A stretch of 64,000 bases of DNA from Massilia sp. H6 (lineage in GTDB: Bacteria; Pseudomonadota; Gammaproteobacteria; Burkholderiales; Burkholderiaceae_D), in NCBI RefSeq assembly GCF_024802625.1, contig NZ_CP103371.1, positions 744,001-808,000 on the forward strand. Direction: 5' to 3'. Numbering within the stretch: position 1 is the first letter of the stretch; every line of letters starts with the position of its first letter. Both the position numbers and the translations under genes were made by a program. Below, one piece after another: positions 53,718 to 63,325 of the stretch. The notes under the pieces are model-generated. The model was not told where the DNA came from and ran no database searches. It saw nothing but the letters and a program-made list of their open reading frames with translations.

Positions 53718-56378
53718 TCATGACGGCCCTGGCTGGCCGCCCTGGAGCAGCGGCAGCACCGCCTCGCGTTCGAGCGGCCTGCTGAACAAAAAGCCCTGGT
53801 ATTCGTCGCAGGCCATGCCGCGCAGCACATCGAGCTGGGCCTGGGTTTCCACGCCCTCGGCCACGACCTTGAGCTTGAGCCCGCGCGCCAGGTTGACGAT
53901 CGACAACGCGATCGCGGCGCTGTCCTCGTCGCGGTCGAGGTCGCGAATGAAGGCGCGGTCGACCTTCAGGCGCGACACCGGGAAGCGCTTGAGGTAGGCC
54001 AGGCTCGAATAACCGGTGCCGAAGTCGTCGATGGACAGGTCGACGCCGAGCGCGCGGATGTCGTGCATCAGTATGTCGACTTCCTTTTCGCGGCTCATCA
54101 AGGCGGTTTCGGTGATTTCCAGTTCCAGGGTGCCGTCCGGAAGCCGGTACTGCGCCAGGCAGCGCCCGATCGTCTCGAGCAGCGATTTCTGGTAAAACTG
54201 GCGCGGCGACAGGTTGACCGCCACCTTCACCGGCCGCCCCAGCTGCTCCGACCAGGCGCCGGCCTGGCGGCAGGCTTCTTCCAGCACCCAGGCCCCGATC
54301 GGAATGATCAAGCCGGTACGTTCGGCGATCGGGATGAACTGGGCCGGCGCAACCTCGCCCAGCGCCGGGCTGGTCCAGCGCAGCAAGGCTTCGAATCCGA
54401 CCACGTCCTGTTGCTGGACGGTGACTTTCGGCTGGTACACCAGCCGCAGTTCGCCGCGCTCGAGGGCGCGCCGCAGGTTCGCTTCGATCGTCAGGCGCCG
54501 GCCCAGTTCGGTGTACATGCCGGCCGAGAAGAAGTGGATGGCCTCGTCCACCTCGACACCGGCGCCGGTGCAGGCGCTCTGCGCACTGCGATAGAGCTCG
54601 TCGGCGTTGTGGCCATCTTGCGGGAACAGCGCCACCCCGAGCACCGGATTGAGGAAAAAATCGTGGCCGTCGACGCATAGTGGCCCCGCCATCAGCGTAT
54701 GCAGCGTCAGTGCGAAGCGCTCCAGCGCCGGGCGCCCGCCGCCGGCGTCGAGCACAAGGGCAAATTCGGCGCCGCGGATGCGCGCCGCCACGGCGGCGTC
54801 GGCGCAGGTGTCGCGCAGCAGGTCGGCGGCCTGGCGCAGCGCGCGGTCGCCCGCGTCGTGGCCCAGCAGGTCGACGATTTCATGCAGGCGTTCGAGCGTC
54901 AGTGCCAGCACCGCCAACTGGCGTCCTTCCGCCTGCGCATTGGCGATGCTCGCGTCGAGCAGGCGCCAGAATTGCGACTGGTTCGGCAGCCCGGTCAATG
55001 GATCGAATTCTGCCAGCCAGGCCAGTCTTGCCTCGGCCCGCTCGCGCTCTGTGATGTCGGTCAGCACATTGACCAGGTGCGCCTTGCCATCTTCGCTGGC
55101 CAGCCGCGTGGTCAGCTGGATCACGGTGCGGGTTTCGCCGCTGCCGTCGCGTATCGACCCTGCCGCGTCCAGGCTGATGCCTTGCGCCAGCACGGTGTCG
55201 TAGCGCCGCTCGCGCTCGTCGTCGGTGCTATCGAAGACCTGGCTTTCCGCCAGCCCCGGCAGCGACTCGGTGGGGCGTCCGACCAGCCGCGCGAAAGCCT
55301 CGTTGGCCAGTACGATGCGGCGCGCGCTGTCGAGCACCCAGATCGGGGCGCCGACCGCGTTGACGATCGAGGCCAGGTAGTCGAAGCGCTTGCCCAGCCG
55401 CGCTTCGCTGGCCGACACCAGTTCGATCAGGCGAAACTGGCGGCGCGAGTCGCGCGCCACGCGCCAGGCCAGAAAAGACAGCAGCGCGGCCAGCAGCACG
55501 TAGAATGCCAGCGCCATCCACAGGCGCTCGTACCAGGATTGCAGGGCGACCTCGCGTGCCATGCCGGTGATGATGACCAGCGGGAAGCCCTCCACGGTAT
55601 CGTAGCCATACAGGCCACGCTTGCCATTGATGGGACTGGTAGCTGCGAAGGTACCGCGGCTGGCACGCTTGAGGTGTTCCTGGAACAGCGGGGTATGGGC
55701 GAACGAGCGTCCGATGCCCTGCGCAAAGCCCGGCCCGCGGATCAGCATGGTGCCGTCCAGGTGCAGCAGGGTGACCGATCCGCCTTCGCCGAGTTCGACC
55801 AGACGATACAGTCGCTCGAACCGCGCCGAGTCGACCTGGGCCGCCACGATGCCCGCATGCTGGCCAGTCGGATCGCGCACCACGCGCCCGAAGTTGAGGA
55901 TGCCGTGGCCGGTGGCGCGGTTGACGTCGCTGATCGTGACCTGGGGCGCGTCGCCATTGACCGGCGGCGCTGCCGGAGGCGGCAGACTGAACAAGGCGTT
56001 GGTGGGCGCCACGCTGGCGGCGACCCGTCCCTGGGCGTCGAACAGCATGACGCGCATCAGGTAGGGGTGGGCCAGGCCGGCGTGTTCTTCGAGGAATCCC
56101 GGTGTCAGGACTCCCGAACCGCGGGCACGGTATAGCGTGGCTGCACGCTGGGCGGTGCTGTCGATGGCCTGGGCCACGCCCGTGGTTTGCGCCGCAAAGG
56201 CAATCGCCATGTTGCGCAAGGTAACCTGCTGGTCACGCAGTGCATCGTTGTAGCTTGCGTGCAGCATCGATGCGGTCACCAGTCCGAGCGTAACGATCAG
56301 CCCGGCCGTGACGACCGCCAGCCGTGCCAGCGGATAGGGACGGACAGCAGGTGAAGGTGCGGGTGTTGATAGATGCAT
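53718..56378 (-). CDS. Membrane PAS-GGDEF-EAL c-di-GMP phosphodiesterase
   Basis: 886 residues. An N-terminal membrane segment (LARLAVVTAGLIVTLGLVTA) and a Cache-like periplasmic sensor (about 45-285) are followed by a second segment, a PAS domain (about 325-440), a GGDEF-like domain and an EAL domain. The cyclase signature is RGAEF instead of GGDEF, so no cyclase activity is expected. The EAL site is complete: EALLRW, ITETALM, IDDFGTGYSSLAYL, AEGVETQ. It should lower c-di-GMP in response to its sensor. Confidence 0.92.
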   Translation of the reverse strand: MHLSTPAPSPAVRPYPLARLAVVTAGLIVTLGLVTASMLHASYNDALRDQQVTLRNMAIAFAAQTTGVAQAIDSTAQRAATLYRARGSGVLTPGFLEEHAGLAHPYLMRVMLFDAQGRVAASVAPTNALFSLPPPAAPPVNGDAPQVTISDVNRATGHGILNFGRVVRDPTGQHAGIVAAQVDSARFERLYRLVELGEGGSVTLLHLDGTMLIRGPGFAQGIGRSFAHTPLFQEHLKRASRGTFAATSPINGKRGLYGYDTVEGFPLVIITGMAREVALQSWYERLWMALAFYVLLAALLSFLAWRVARDSRRQFRLIELVSASEARLGKRFDYLASIVNAVGAPIWVLDSARRIVLANEAFARLVGRPTESLPGLAESQVFDSTDDERERRYDTVLAQGISLDAAGSIRDGSGETRTVIQLTTRLASEDGKAHLVNVLTDITERERAEARLAWLAEFDPLTGLPNQSQFWRLLDASIANAQAEGRQLAVLALTLERLHEIVDLLGHDAGDRALRQAADLLRDTCADAAVAARIRGAEFALVLDAGGGRPALERFALTLHTLMAGPLCVDGHDFFLNPVLGVALFPQDGHNADELYRSAQSACTGAGVEVDEAIHFFSAGMYTELGRRLTIEANLRRALERGELRLVYQPKVTVQQQDVVGFEALLRWTSPALGEVAPAQFIPIAERTGLIIPIGAWVLEEACRQAGAWSEQLGRPVKVAVNLSPRQFYQKSLLETIGRCLAQYRLPDGTLELEITETALMSREKEVDILMHDIRALGVDLSIDDFGTGYSSLAYLKRFPVSRLKVDRAFIRDLDRDEDSAAIALSIVNLARGLKLKVVAEGVETQAQLDVLRGMACDEYQGFLFSRPLEREAVLPLLQGGQPGPS

Positions 56379-56517
56379 GCGCGCCTTAGCGACATTTCCA
56401 CATTAACCATGGTTCAATTCTACATGGGCTGGAAGGGAAAGCGGCGCAAACCGGGAAAATCGTGCACCACGCAAAATACGGCCGGATGTCCCCGGCCTTA
56501 CTGGCGCTGAACCGCAC

Positions 56518-56895
56518 CTATGCAGCCGGCTGCACCAGGCGCGCCCGGCGCTGGCGGCTGAGCAAGAACCAGATGAGTGCGAGCGGCAGCAGCAGGGGCA
56601 GCAGCAGCGGCGACAGCGCCAGCACCAGCGCGACCGCCGCTACGCCCAGTGCACCGAGCACCATGATGCCAACGCCGGCGAACACCACGGCCAGCAGCAC
56701 GCCAACCAGCAGCATCGCGATACCACCAATGATCACGCCGCCGCCGGCAAGCAGCAGCGCCAGCAAGGCGCCGAGCGGGCCGCCGACGTGCTCGCCGCCA
56801 AGGTCCACGGTCATGAACTGGCTGGCGTCGCTGGAAATTTCCCACAGCAGCAAGGCAAACAGGAAAAGGATGACATACGGTGCAAGTTTTTTCAT
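56518..56895 (-). CDS. Small membrane protein (125 aa)
   Basis: After a first helix (YVILFLFALLLWEIS) there are several Gly/Ala/Val/Leu-rich segments (GALLALLLAGGGVIIGGIAM, VAAVALVLALSPLLLPLLLP) and a basic tail. No family is recognised. The start at 56895 was chosen for its normal N-terminus; the longer frame is the antisense of an intergenic region. Confidence 0.65.
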   Translation of the reverse strand: MKKLAPYVILFLFALLLWEISSDASQFMTVDLGGEHVGGPLGALLALLLAGGGVIIGGIAMLLVGVLLAVVFAGVGIMVLGALGVAAVALVLALSPLLLPLLLPLALIWFLLSRQRRARLVQPAA

Positions 56896-57123
56896 GGCGG
56901 GCCTCGTCGGGTCGATGTTGTCGGGTTCTGGCAATGCATGCACTGTAGGCTCACGCCCCGGCCGCAGCCACCGGATTGCGACAGGCTGCATCTTTCGCGC
57001 ACCGGGACGCGCCCATGGCCGATAAGGCCGGCAGCGCGCAGCGGGGAATCACTGGCCAGTCTGGCATTGCAATCGTGGCCTGCTTGCCTATACTGAGAGA
57101 CCGCTCCGTCATAGGAGGATCGC

Positions 57124-57342
57124 ATGCATGCTCTTGTTTACCATCTTGGGGACCACCTGGCCGCAGCGGCCAGCGGTGGCTTGAAAAGTCCGCCATCGGC
57201 GCCGCCGGCCATTCCGCCGATTATTATCGATCCGTTCAGCCGCGACGCGCCAGCGCCGGCCATCGAACCGTGGCCCACGCCCGGGAGGCCGCCGACACGG
57301 CCACCCGGCCACCCGGACTGGCGCTTTCCGCGCATTGCCTGA
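57124..57342 (+). CDS. Small proline-rich hypothetical protein (72 aa)
   Basis: ATAGGAGGATCGC precedes the ATG, a near-perfect Shine-Dalgarno at good spacing, which is the main argument that it is expressed. The peptide is Pro-rich (PPSAPPAIPPIIIDPF) with no domain. Its features resemble the small Pro-rich protein at 44249. Confidence 0.5.
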   Translation: MHALVYHLGDHLAAAASGGLKSPPSAPPAIPPIIIDPFSRDAPAPAIEPWPTPGRPPTRPPGHPDWRFPRIA

Positions 57343-57438
57343 TGCGGCGCGCCAGGCAGTCGGCTACCGAACTGCTTTGCGCGCCCGGTTTCCTCTATGA
57401 TCTCGGCTTGACGTCACGGGAGCACGAGGAAACACGAC

Positions 57439-57945
57439 ATGAACGACAACATCGAACACGAACACGAAGAAGACCCAGACGCCCTGGTGCAGCAACCCCG
57501 CCTGTGGCAGGGCAACGGCTGGACCGCGCGCGTGATCAAGAACGAAGACGACGAAGGCTGGGCGGTGGCCATGATCAAGGACGGCGAACCGGAACCGGCG
57601 CTGGTCGGCCCCTGGACCATGGGCCGCGACAAGAAAAACCCGAAGCCGCTCGACGTGAATGCCTTCCACACGCTGGTCAAGACTGCGTCCGAGGTGATCC
57701 GCCGCCACGAGCAGCACCTGCACGCGATCCTGCACAAGAACCTGCATGTGTGGACCGAAAAGAGCGGCAACCTGAAGGTGACGCTCGATATCGTGCCGGA
57801 CGACGACGATCCGTACGCAATGCTGGCCGCCACCGACGACATGAGCGAGCAGGTAGCCAGGGTGCGGGTGCCGGCCAGCTTCAAGCTGACGCAGTCGTCG
57901 GCGATTGCCTGGATCGAGGCCGACTTCAAGGCCCCGCGCGCTTGA
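57439..57945 (+). CDS. Conserved-looking hypothetical protein (168 aa)
   Basis: Soluble acidic protein (NIEHEHEEDPDALVQ at the start; GNGWTARVIKNEDDEGWAVA and KDGEPEPALVGPWTMGRDKK). Features suggest a compact alpha/beta fold, but I cannot assign a function. It lies between small unknown genes with no operon. Confidence 0.65.
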   Translation: MNDNIEHEHEEDPDALVQQPRLWQGNGWTARVIKNEDDEGWAVAMIKDGEPEPALVGPWTMGRDKKNPKPLDVNAFHTLVKTASEVIRRHEQHLHAILHKNLHVWTEKSGNLKVTLDIVPDDDDPYAMLAATDDMSEQVARVRVPASFKLTQSSAIAWIEADFKAPRA

Positions 57946-58043
57946 TGCCCGAAAAGCCACAATCTGGCCAATAGGGCTACGGCCAGCCGGCCCGAACTGT
58001 TAATATTTCCCCTGTGCACTAATTCGAATTGTCAGGGGAAGCC

Positions 58044-59990
58044 ATGGAACGTCTCGACCGGCTGGAAGCCGTCCAGTCGATGCTGCTCGAAATCGGGCAG
58101 TTGTCGACCAGCTGCAGCGATATCACCGATTTCATCGGCGCCGTCCACCGCGCGCTGGGCCGCATCATGTACGCGGCCAACTTCTATGTGGCGCTGTGCG
58201 ACCGCGAGGGCGGCACCATCCATTTTCCGTATTTCGTCGACGAAATCGACAACGAGGTGCCGGCCCCGGGCCAGCGCGTCGCCCTGGCCGCGCCGGAGCA
58301 GTCGCCCACTTCGTGGGTGGTGGTGAACCGCCAGCGCCTGATGATCACGGCCGACGATTTCGAGGCGCGCGACCGCGAAGGCATGCAGTGGGGCCATGGC
58401 AGCGCCGCCGAGCACTGGATGGGCGTGCCGCTGCTCGACCGGCACCAGCAGGCGCTGGGCGCGATGGTCATCCAGAGCTATACCAGGGACGTCACCTACA
58501 GCGCGGAAGACCAGGCGCTGTTTACGCAGATTGCCAACCACGTCTCGAACGCGCTGCAAGGGATGCAGAGCATGGACCGGCTCGAACGGGCGGTGAAGGA
58601 ACGCACCGCCGCGCTGGCGATCGAGGTGGCCGAACGCGGCCGCGCCGAGCAGGTGCAGCACGCGCTGTACCAGATCGCCAACCTGTCGGCGCAGGCGCTC
58701 GACACCGCCACGCTGTCGGCCAGCCTGCACCGCATCGTCGGCGAGCTGATGGTGGCGGAGAATTTCCTGATCGGGCTCTACCACCCGGACACGCAGGAAA
58801 TCAGCATTCCTTATTTCGTCGACCAGAAAGACCGCGAAGCGCCGGTCAAGCGCTTCCCGTTCGGCAAGGCGATGTGTTCGTACGTGTTGTCGAGCAAGCA
58901 GGCGCAGCTTCACGACGCAACCAGCTTCAGCCACCTGGTTGCCAACGGCCTGGTACACGAACCGCTCGGCAATGCCGACATCGCCAGCTGGATGGGCGCA
59001 CCGATGCTGGTACACGAACAGCCCTACGGCGTGCTGATCGTGCAGAGCTACGACCCGGCCATCGTCTACACCAAGGCCGACCTCGACCTGCTGGCCTTCA
59101 TGGCCAGCCACGTCGCGGTGGCGCTGGCGCGGATGCAGGCCGACCGCCGCATGCGCAAGGCCAAGGACGCGCTGGAAGCGCAAAACGCGGCGCTGAGCGT
59201 GGCCCTGACCCGCCTGCAAGAAGCGCAGTCGGAGCTGGTGCGCCAGGAAAAACTGGCCTCGCTCGGACGCCTGGTGGCCGGGGTGGCGCACGAGATCAAT
59301 ACCCCGCTGGGCATCTGCGTGACCGCGACCAGCCACCTGGTGCAGGAACTCAAGCTCACGCGCGAAGAACTGGCTGCCGGCGAGATGACCGAAGAGAGCC
59401 TGGACTCCTTCCTGGACATCATTGACCAGTCGCTGCGCATCATGACCACCAACACCCAGCGCGCGGCCAGCCTGGTGCGCAGCTTCAAGCAGGTCGCGGT
59501 GGACCAGTCTTCGGACGACATCCGCCACTTCAAGCTGCATGCCTACCTGAGCGAAGTGCTGCTGTCGCTGCAGCCCAAGTTCAAGGGCCGCAAGGTGACG
59601 GTGGAAGTGGATTGCCCGCAGGACCTGGTGCTCGACAGCTTCCCGGGCGCGGTCTCGCAGATCGTCACCAACATGGTCATGAACTCGCTGGTGCACGGCT
59701 TCGAGCACGAGCAGCCAGGCAGGATCACGATCCGCGCCGCGCTGCAAGACGGCCAGGTGCTATTCGAGTATGCCGACGACGGCGCCGGCATGGACCGGGA
59801 AACGCTCGACAAGCTGTTCGACCCGTTCTTCACCACCAGGCGCGGGCTTGGCGGCAGCGGGCTGGGCGCGCACATCCTGTACAACCTGGTGACGGGCGCG
59901 CTGGGCGGCACGGTGCGCGCGACCAGCGCGCCGGGGCAAGGCTTGCACTACGAGCTGCGGTTTCCGAGCTCGCGAAGGGTGGCCCGTTAA
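58044..59990 (+). CDS. Tandem-GAF sensor histidine kinase
   Basis: 648 residues, no membrane segment. Two GAF domains (about 20-175 and 215-375; note the repeated IxFPYFVDE / ISIPYFVDQ segments) are joined by a coil, then a HisKA helix with His416 (VAGVAHEINTPLG) and an ATPase domain with N-box NMVMNSLVHGFE, G1 DDGAGMD and G2 GSGLGAHI. The ATG at 58044 follows AGGGGA. Its stop overlaps that of the convergent HD-GYP regulator by 4 bases, a probable partner. Confidence 0.92.
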   Translation: MERLDRLEAVQSMLLEIGQLSTSCSDITDFIGAVHRALGRIMYAANFYVALCDREGGTIHFPYFVDEIDNEVPAPGQRVALAAPEQSPTSWVVVNRQRLMITADDFEARDREGMQWGHGSAAEHWMGVPLLDRHQQALGAMVIQSYTRDVTYSAEDQALFTQIANHVSNALQGMQSMDRLERAVKERTAALAIEVAERGRAEQVQHALYQIANLSAQALDTATLSASLHRIVGELMVAENFLIGLYHPDTQEISIPYFVDQKDREAPVKRFPFGKAMCSYVLSSKQAQLHDATSFSHLVANGLVHEPLGNADIASWMGAPMLVHEQPYGVLIVQSYDPAIVYTKADLDLLAFMASHVAVALARMQADRRMRKAKDALEAQNAALSVALTRLQEAQSELVRQEKLASLGRLVAGVAHEINTPLGICVTATSHLVQELKLTREELAAGEMTEESLDSFLDIIDQSLRIMTTNTQRAASLVRSFKQVAVDQSSDDIRHFKLHAYLSEVLLSLQPKFKGRKVTVEVDCPQDLVLDSFPGAVSQIVTNMVMNSLVHGFEHEQPGRITIRAALQDGQVLFEYADDGAGMDRETLDKLFDPFFTTRRGLGGSGLGAHILYNLVTGALGGTVRATSAPGQGLHYELRFPSSRRVAR

Positions 59991-61492
59991 TCCGGCCACT
60001 GCGCATTGATCGCCAGCGCCTTGTCCATGTTCTTGATCAGCAAATTCACATAGAACGGGTCGAGGTGATGCCCGGCCACCTCGCGCAGGTGCTCGGTCAC
60101 CTTGGCGGCGGGCCAGGCGTCCTTGTAGCAGCGCTTGTGGCTCAGGGCGTCGAACACGTCGGCCACTGCCACGATGCGCGCGTACGGATGGATCGCTTCG
60201 CCGCGCAGGCCTTGCGGGTAACCGCTGCCGTCGAATTTCTCGTGGTGCTGGTGCGCGATCACGGCGGCGGCTTTCAGGATCGGGCGCTGCGAGCCGTCCA
60301 GGATCTGCAGGCCGACAGTGGGGTGCTGGCGCATGATGTCCCACTCTTCGTCATTGAGCTTGCCTGGCTTGAGCAGCACCGCGTCTGGCGTGGCGATCTT
60401 GCCGATGTCGTGCATTGGCGCGGCGTGCATCAGGGTGGCGGTTTCGTCTTCCGGCATGCCGGCGGCCTGTGCCAGCAGATGACACACCTGCGACATGCGG
60501 CGCACGTGGTTGCCTGCCTCGTGCGAGCGCGATTCGACCACGTCGCCCAGGCGCAGGATCAGCTCGGCCTGGGTATCGGTGATTTCCTGGTTCAGCAAAA
60601 TGTTATCGAAAGCGATCGCCACGCCCGAGCAGAACACCTCGAGCAGCTGGGCGTCGATTTCCGCGATCTCTTCGACGCCCTTGAGCACCAAGAGCGAGGC
60701 CTTGCCGCTGGCATTCGGGAAGTAGCCGACATAGGTGTCGCCATGCAGGCGCGAGATGCGGTTGTGGCGTGCGTCGTCGAGCTGGGCGATCAGCTCGGGG
60801 CCGATCTGTTCGCCTTCCATCTCGCCGATCTTCGCCAGTACTTCGTACTGGCACTGGCCGGCGATCACGCTGGCGCCTTTCAGGCGCAGCAGCATGCTCT
60901 GCTCCAGGCGCAGCAGCGCCACCACCTGCTGCAGCAGGCCGTTGGCGAAGTCTTTCAGGTTACGCTGCTGGAAAATATGGGCCGAAGCGGCAATCACGCG
61001 CTCCAGGCCTTCGCGGTAATTCTGCTGCAGGCGGCGCGCATCCTCGACCTGCATGATGTCGCGGTAGGCGCGTAGTGCAGCGAAGGTGGTGGTAAACAGC
61101 TTGGTACGATCGAGCTCGGTCTTTTCCTTGTAGTCGTTGATGTCGTAGTCGACGATCACGCGCTCTTCCGGCGCCTGGCCCGGCTGGCCGGTACGCAGCA
61201 CGATGCGGGTGAATTGGTTGTCGAGCTCCTTGCGCATCCAGCGCGCCACTTCCAGGCCGCTGTCCTCGCGCTCCATGACCACGTCCAGGAATACCAGCGC
61301 AATATCCTTCTCGCGCGCCAGCACTTCCTTGGCTTCGGCTCCGCTGTAGGCATGCACGAAGCTCAGTGCACGCCCGTCAAGGCGAAAGCGCGACAGGGTC
61401 AGCTTGGTGATGTCGTGGATATCCGGTTCGTCATCGACTAGCAGAACTTTCCACGGAGCCAGCTTGGGCGCGGCATTAGACAAGAAAGACAT
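59987..61492 (-). CDS. REC / DUF3369 / HD-GYP response regulator
   Basis: 501 residues. REC domain with Asp20-Asp21 and phospho-acceptor Asp70 (LVFLDVVMERED); a DUF3369-like (GAF-type) middle; and an HD-GYP c-di-GMP phosphodiesterase with HDIGKI (HD) and HHEKFDGSGYPQGL (GYP). This is the RpfG-like class. Partner kinase is likely the overlapping tandem-GAF kinase. Confidence 0.93.
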   Translation of the reverse strand: MSFLSNAAPKLAPWKVLLVDDEPDIHDITKLTLSRFRLDGRALSFVHAYSGAEAKEVLAREKDIALVFLDVVMEREDSGLEVARWMRKELDNQFTRIVLRTGQPGQAPEERVIVDYDINDYKEKTELDRTKLFTTTFAALRAYRDIMQVEDARRLQQNYREGLERVIAASAHIFQQRNLKDFANGLLQQVVALLRLEQSMLLRLKGASVIAGQCQYEVLAKIGEMEGEQIGPELIAQLDDARHNRISRLHGDTYVGYFPNASGKASLLVLKGVEEIAEIDAQLLEVFCSGVAIAFDNILLNQEITDTQAELILRLGDVVESRSHEAGNHVRRMSQVCHLLAQAAGMPEDETATLMHAAPMHDIGKIATPDAVLLKPGKLNDEEWDIMRQHPTVGLQILDGSQRPILKAAAVIAHQHHEKFDGSGYPQGLRGEAIHPYARIVAVADVFDALSHKRCYKDAWPAAKVTEHLREVAGHHLDPFYVNLLIKNMDKALAINAQWPD

Positions 61493-61768
61493 GGTTTTCC
61501 GTTACCTATGTTGATCATTGACACGATCCGACGGCAAGAGAGTCAAAAAAATAATGCCGCAAGTCAAATTGATTGTAGTACGCCTATGAGGGCTTAACAA
61601 CAGGCAACATTAAAAGTGTTGGTTAATGCGGTTGCGGCGACAGGGCGCCCAGGCCGGGGGGCTAACATTTCGATACAAATATTTCATCTACGCCTCGCTC
61701 GAAAAAACCGGCGAAGGGCGTATATTGAACCTGGGACTAAGCCGTGTGGAACACTGAAAGGGAAAGCA

Positions 61769-62260
61769 ATGAAAACCTTGGTTGGCAAACTGGCTGTCGC
61801 AGGCCTGTTCGCGCTCGGTGCCGGCGCCGCCTCGGCGGGCGTGACCGTCGATTATGTCGAATCCGACAAATTTGCCGATCTGCCGTTTGCGCCGTGGGAG
61901 CGCGAAGCAGTCCTGCGCGAGCTTGCGGACCATTTCACGCACCTTGGCAAGTCTTTGCCGCCAGGCTACGACCTGAAAGTCGAGATTACCGAGATCGACC
62001 TGGCTGGCCGCGAATATCCGAACCTGCGCTCCGGGCGCGAGCTGCGCGTGCTCAAGGGTATGGCCGACTGGCCCATGATCGAGCTGCGCTATACCCTCGT
62101 CAACAATGGCCAGGTCGTCGATAGCGGCAACGCGCGCCTGCAAGACATGGCTTACCTGGACCGCATCAGCCGCTTCTCCGATCACGACAGCCTGCGCTAT
62201 GAGAAGCGCATGATCGAAGACTGGTTCAACCAGACTTTCGTTCGGAAAAATCCCGGCTGA
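61769..62260 (+). CDS. DUF3016 periplasmic protein
   Basis: 163 residues with a signal peptide (KLAVAGLFALGAGAASAG) and a DUF3016 domain (DKFADLPFAPWEREAVLREL, PPGYDLKVEITEIDLAG, WFNQTFV). Function unknown. The start at 61769 follows AAAGGGAAAG; the long frame from 61616 is not used. A strong hairpin follows its stop. Confidence 0.85.
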   Translation: MKTLVGKLAVAGLFALGAGAASAGVTVDYVESDKFADLPFAPWEREAVLRELADHFTHLGKSLPPGYDLKVEITEIDLAGREYPNLRSGRELRVLKGMADWPMIELRYTLVNNGQVVDSGNARLQDMAYLDRISRFSDHDSLRYEKRMIEDWFNQTFVRKNPG

Positions 62261-62277
62261 CACCGGGTCGGCAGGCA

Positions 62278-62313
62278 ACAACCAAACGGCGCGATGACGC
62301 GCCGTTTGGTTGT
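62278..62313. terminator. Perfect 16-bp hairpin between converging genes
   Basis: ACAACCAAACGGCGCG (62278-62293), tetraloop ATGA, then its exact complement (62298-62313). The T/A-rich outer arms give U-rich 3' ends in both directions, so it may terminate both converging transcripts. Confidence 0.7.
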
Positions 62314-62330
62314 GCCCACCATCGCGCCTG

Positions 62331-63290
62331 CTATGGCGCTTTCCTGTCGCTATGGCGTCGCGCCACCGCCACCGGATCCTTGACCGTGTAATCGGCGGGC
62401 ACCGCAAACAGCGCTGCCGCCGGCTCGGCGCGGCTCAAGCGCTCGAGGCGAAACACTGCCTCACCGGTGCGCGGGTCGCTGCGCTTGTGGAACACCACCG
62501 CCTGCAGTTCAGGCGACACCCAGGTTTCGCTACTGACCGCGATCGCTTGGCGGTTGCCGATCTCGCCGGCCGGGATCTCGTAGCTGCGGCTGGTGCCGGT
62601 GGCTTTGACGCCATAAAATTCGCGCGTGCCCAGGTCCCTGGTGTCGGCCTTCGACGCCCACTTGCGCTCGTCCATGACGCCGGCGATCATCGGGGCCAGG
62701 CGCGCCGCCATTGCCGGCGAGGCGGCCTGGGCGATACGGATCCGGACCTCGCGCTGCTGGCCATGGCGCTCGCCGCTGCGCTCGACCTGCTTGACGATCG
62801 CGGGCTCCTGGTTCGGTTCCGACTCAGCGCCGGGCAACTGGCCTTGCTCGCGCAGTTGGTCGATCCTGGCGCGGGCCCGTGGGGCGGCCAGCTTGATCGC
62901 GGTCTTTTCGCGCGGACGCAGCAGGTAGCGCGTAGCGCCGACCGGATCGACAATGCTCACGCTGCGCACTTCGCCCTCGTCGTTGCGAATCTCGGTGCGG
63001 GTGCGGCCGGCGCTGTCGCGGTAGAACATGGTGCTGGTCTTGTTGACGATCTGGTTGCCGTCGCCCAGGGTCTGGATGCGCTCGGACACCATCTCGGCGC
63101 TGTAGGGCGCGTTCTTGACCGGCCTGCCACGATGCATGTGCACCAGCGGGCCGCCGCCGACGCCGGCGAGTGCGCCGGGGCCATCGAGCGCGGGCGCTTC
63201 GGCCAGCTTGCCCATGTCATCGGCCAGGGCCGCTGCCGGCATTAAGGCGCAGGTCAATAGTGCGGTAATCAAGATGTTGGTGGGTTTCAT
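62331..63290 (-). CDS. Secreted protein of an ECF sigma cassette
   Basis: 319 residues with a signal peptide (NILITALLTCALMPAAALA). The mature part contains a His/Gly-rich start and a beta-rich region (SSETWVSPELQAVVFHKRSD, PRTGEAVFRLERLSRAEPAA), with no recognised family. The second of two nearby ATGs (63290) is preferred because GAGG precedes it at 6 bases. It sits 35 bases after the anti-sigma gene, so it is part of the same cassette, perhaps as the envelope stress sensor. Confidence 0.7.
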   Translation of the reverse strand: MKPTNILITALLTCALMPAAALADDMGKLAEAPALDGPGALAGVGGGPLVHMHRGRPVKNAPYSAEMVSERIQTLGDGNQIVNKTSTMFYRDSAGRTRTEIRNDEGEVRSVSIVDPVGATRYLLRPREKTAIKLAAPRARARIDQLREQGQLPGAESEPNQEPAIVKQVERSGERHGQQREVRIRIAQAASPAMAARLAPMIAGVMDERKWASKADTRDLGTREFYGVKATGTSRSYEIPAGEIGNRQAIAVSSETWVSPELQAVVFHKRSDPRTGEAVFRLERLSRAEPAAALFAVPADYTVKDPVAVARRHSDRKAP

Positions 63291-63325
63291 TGCCATCCTC
63301 GGTGAGTGAACTGGATTGGGGTTGA

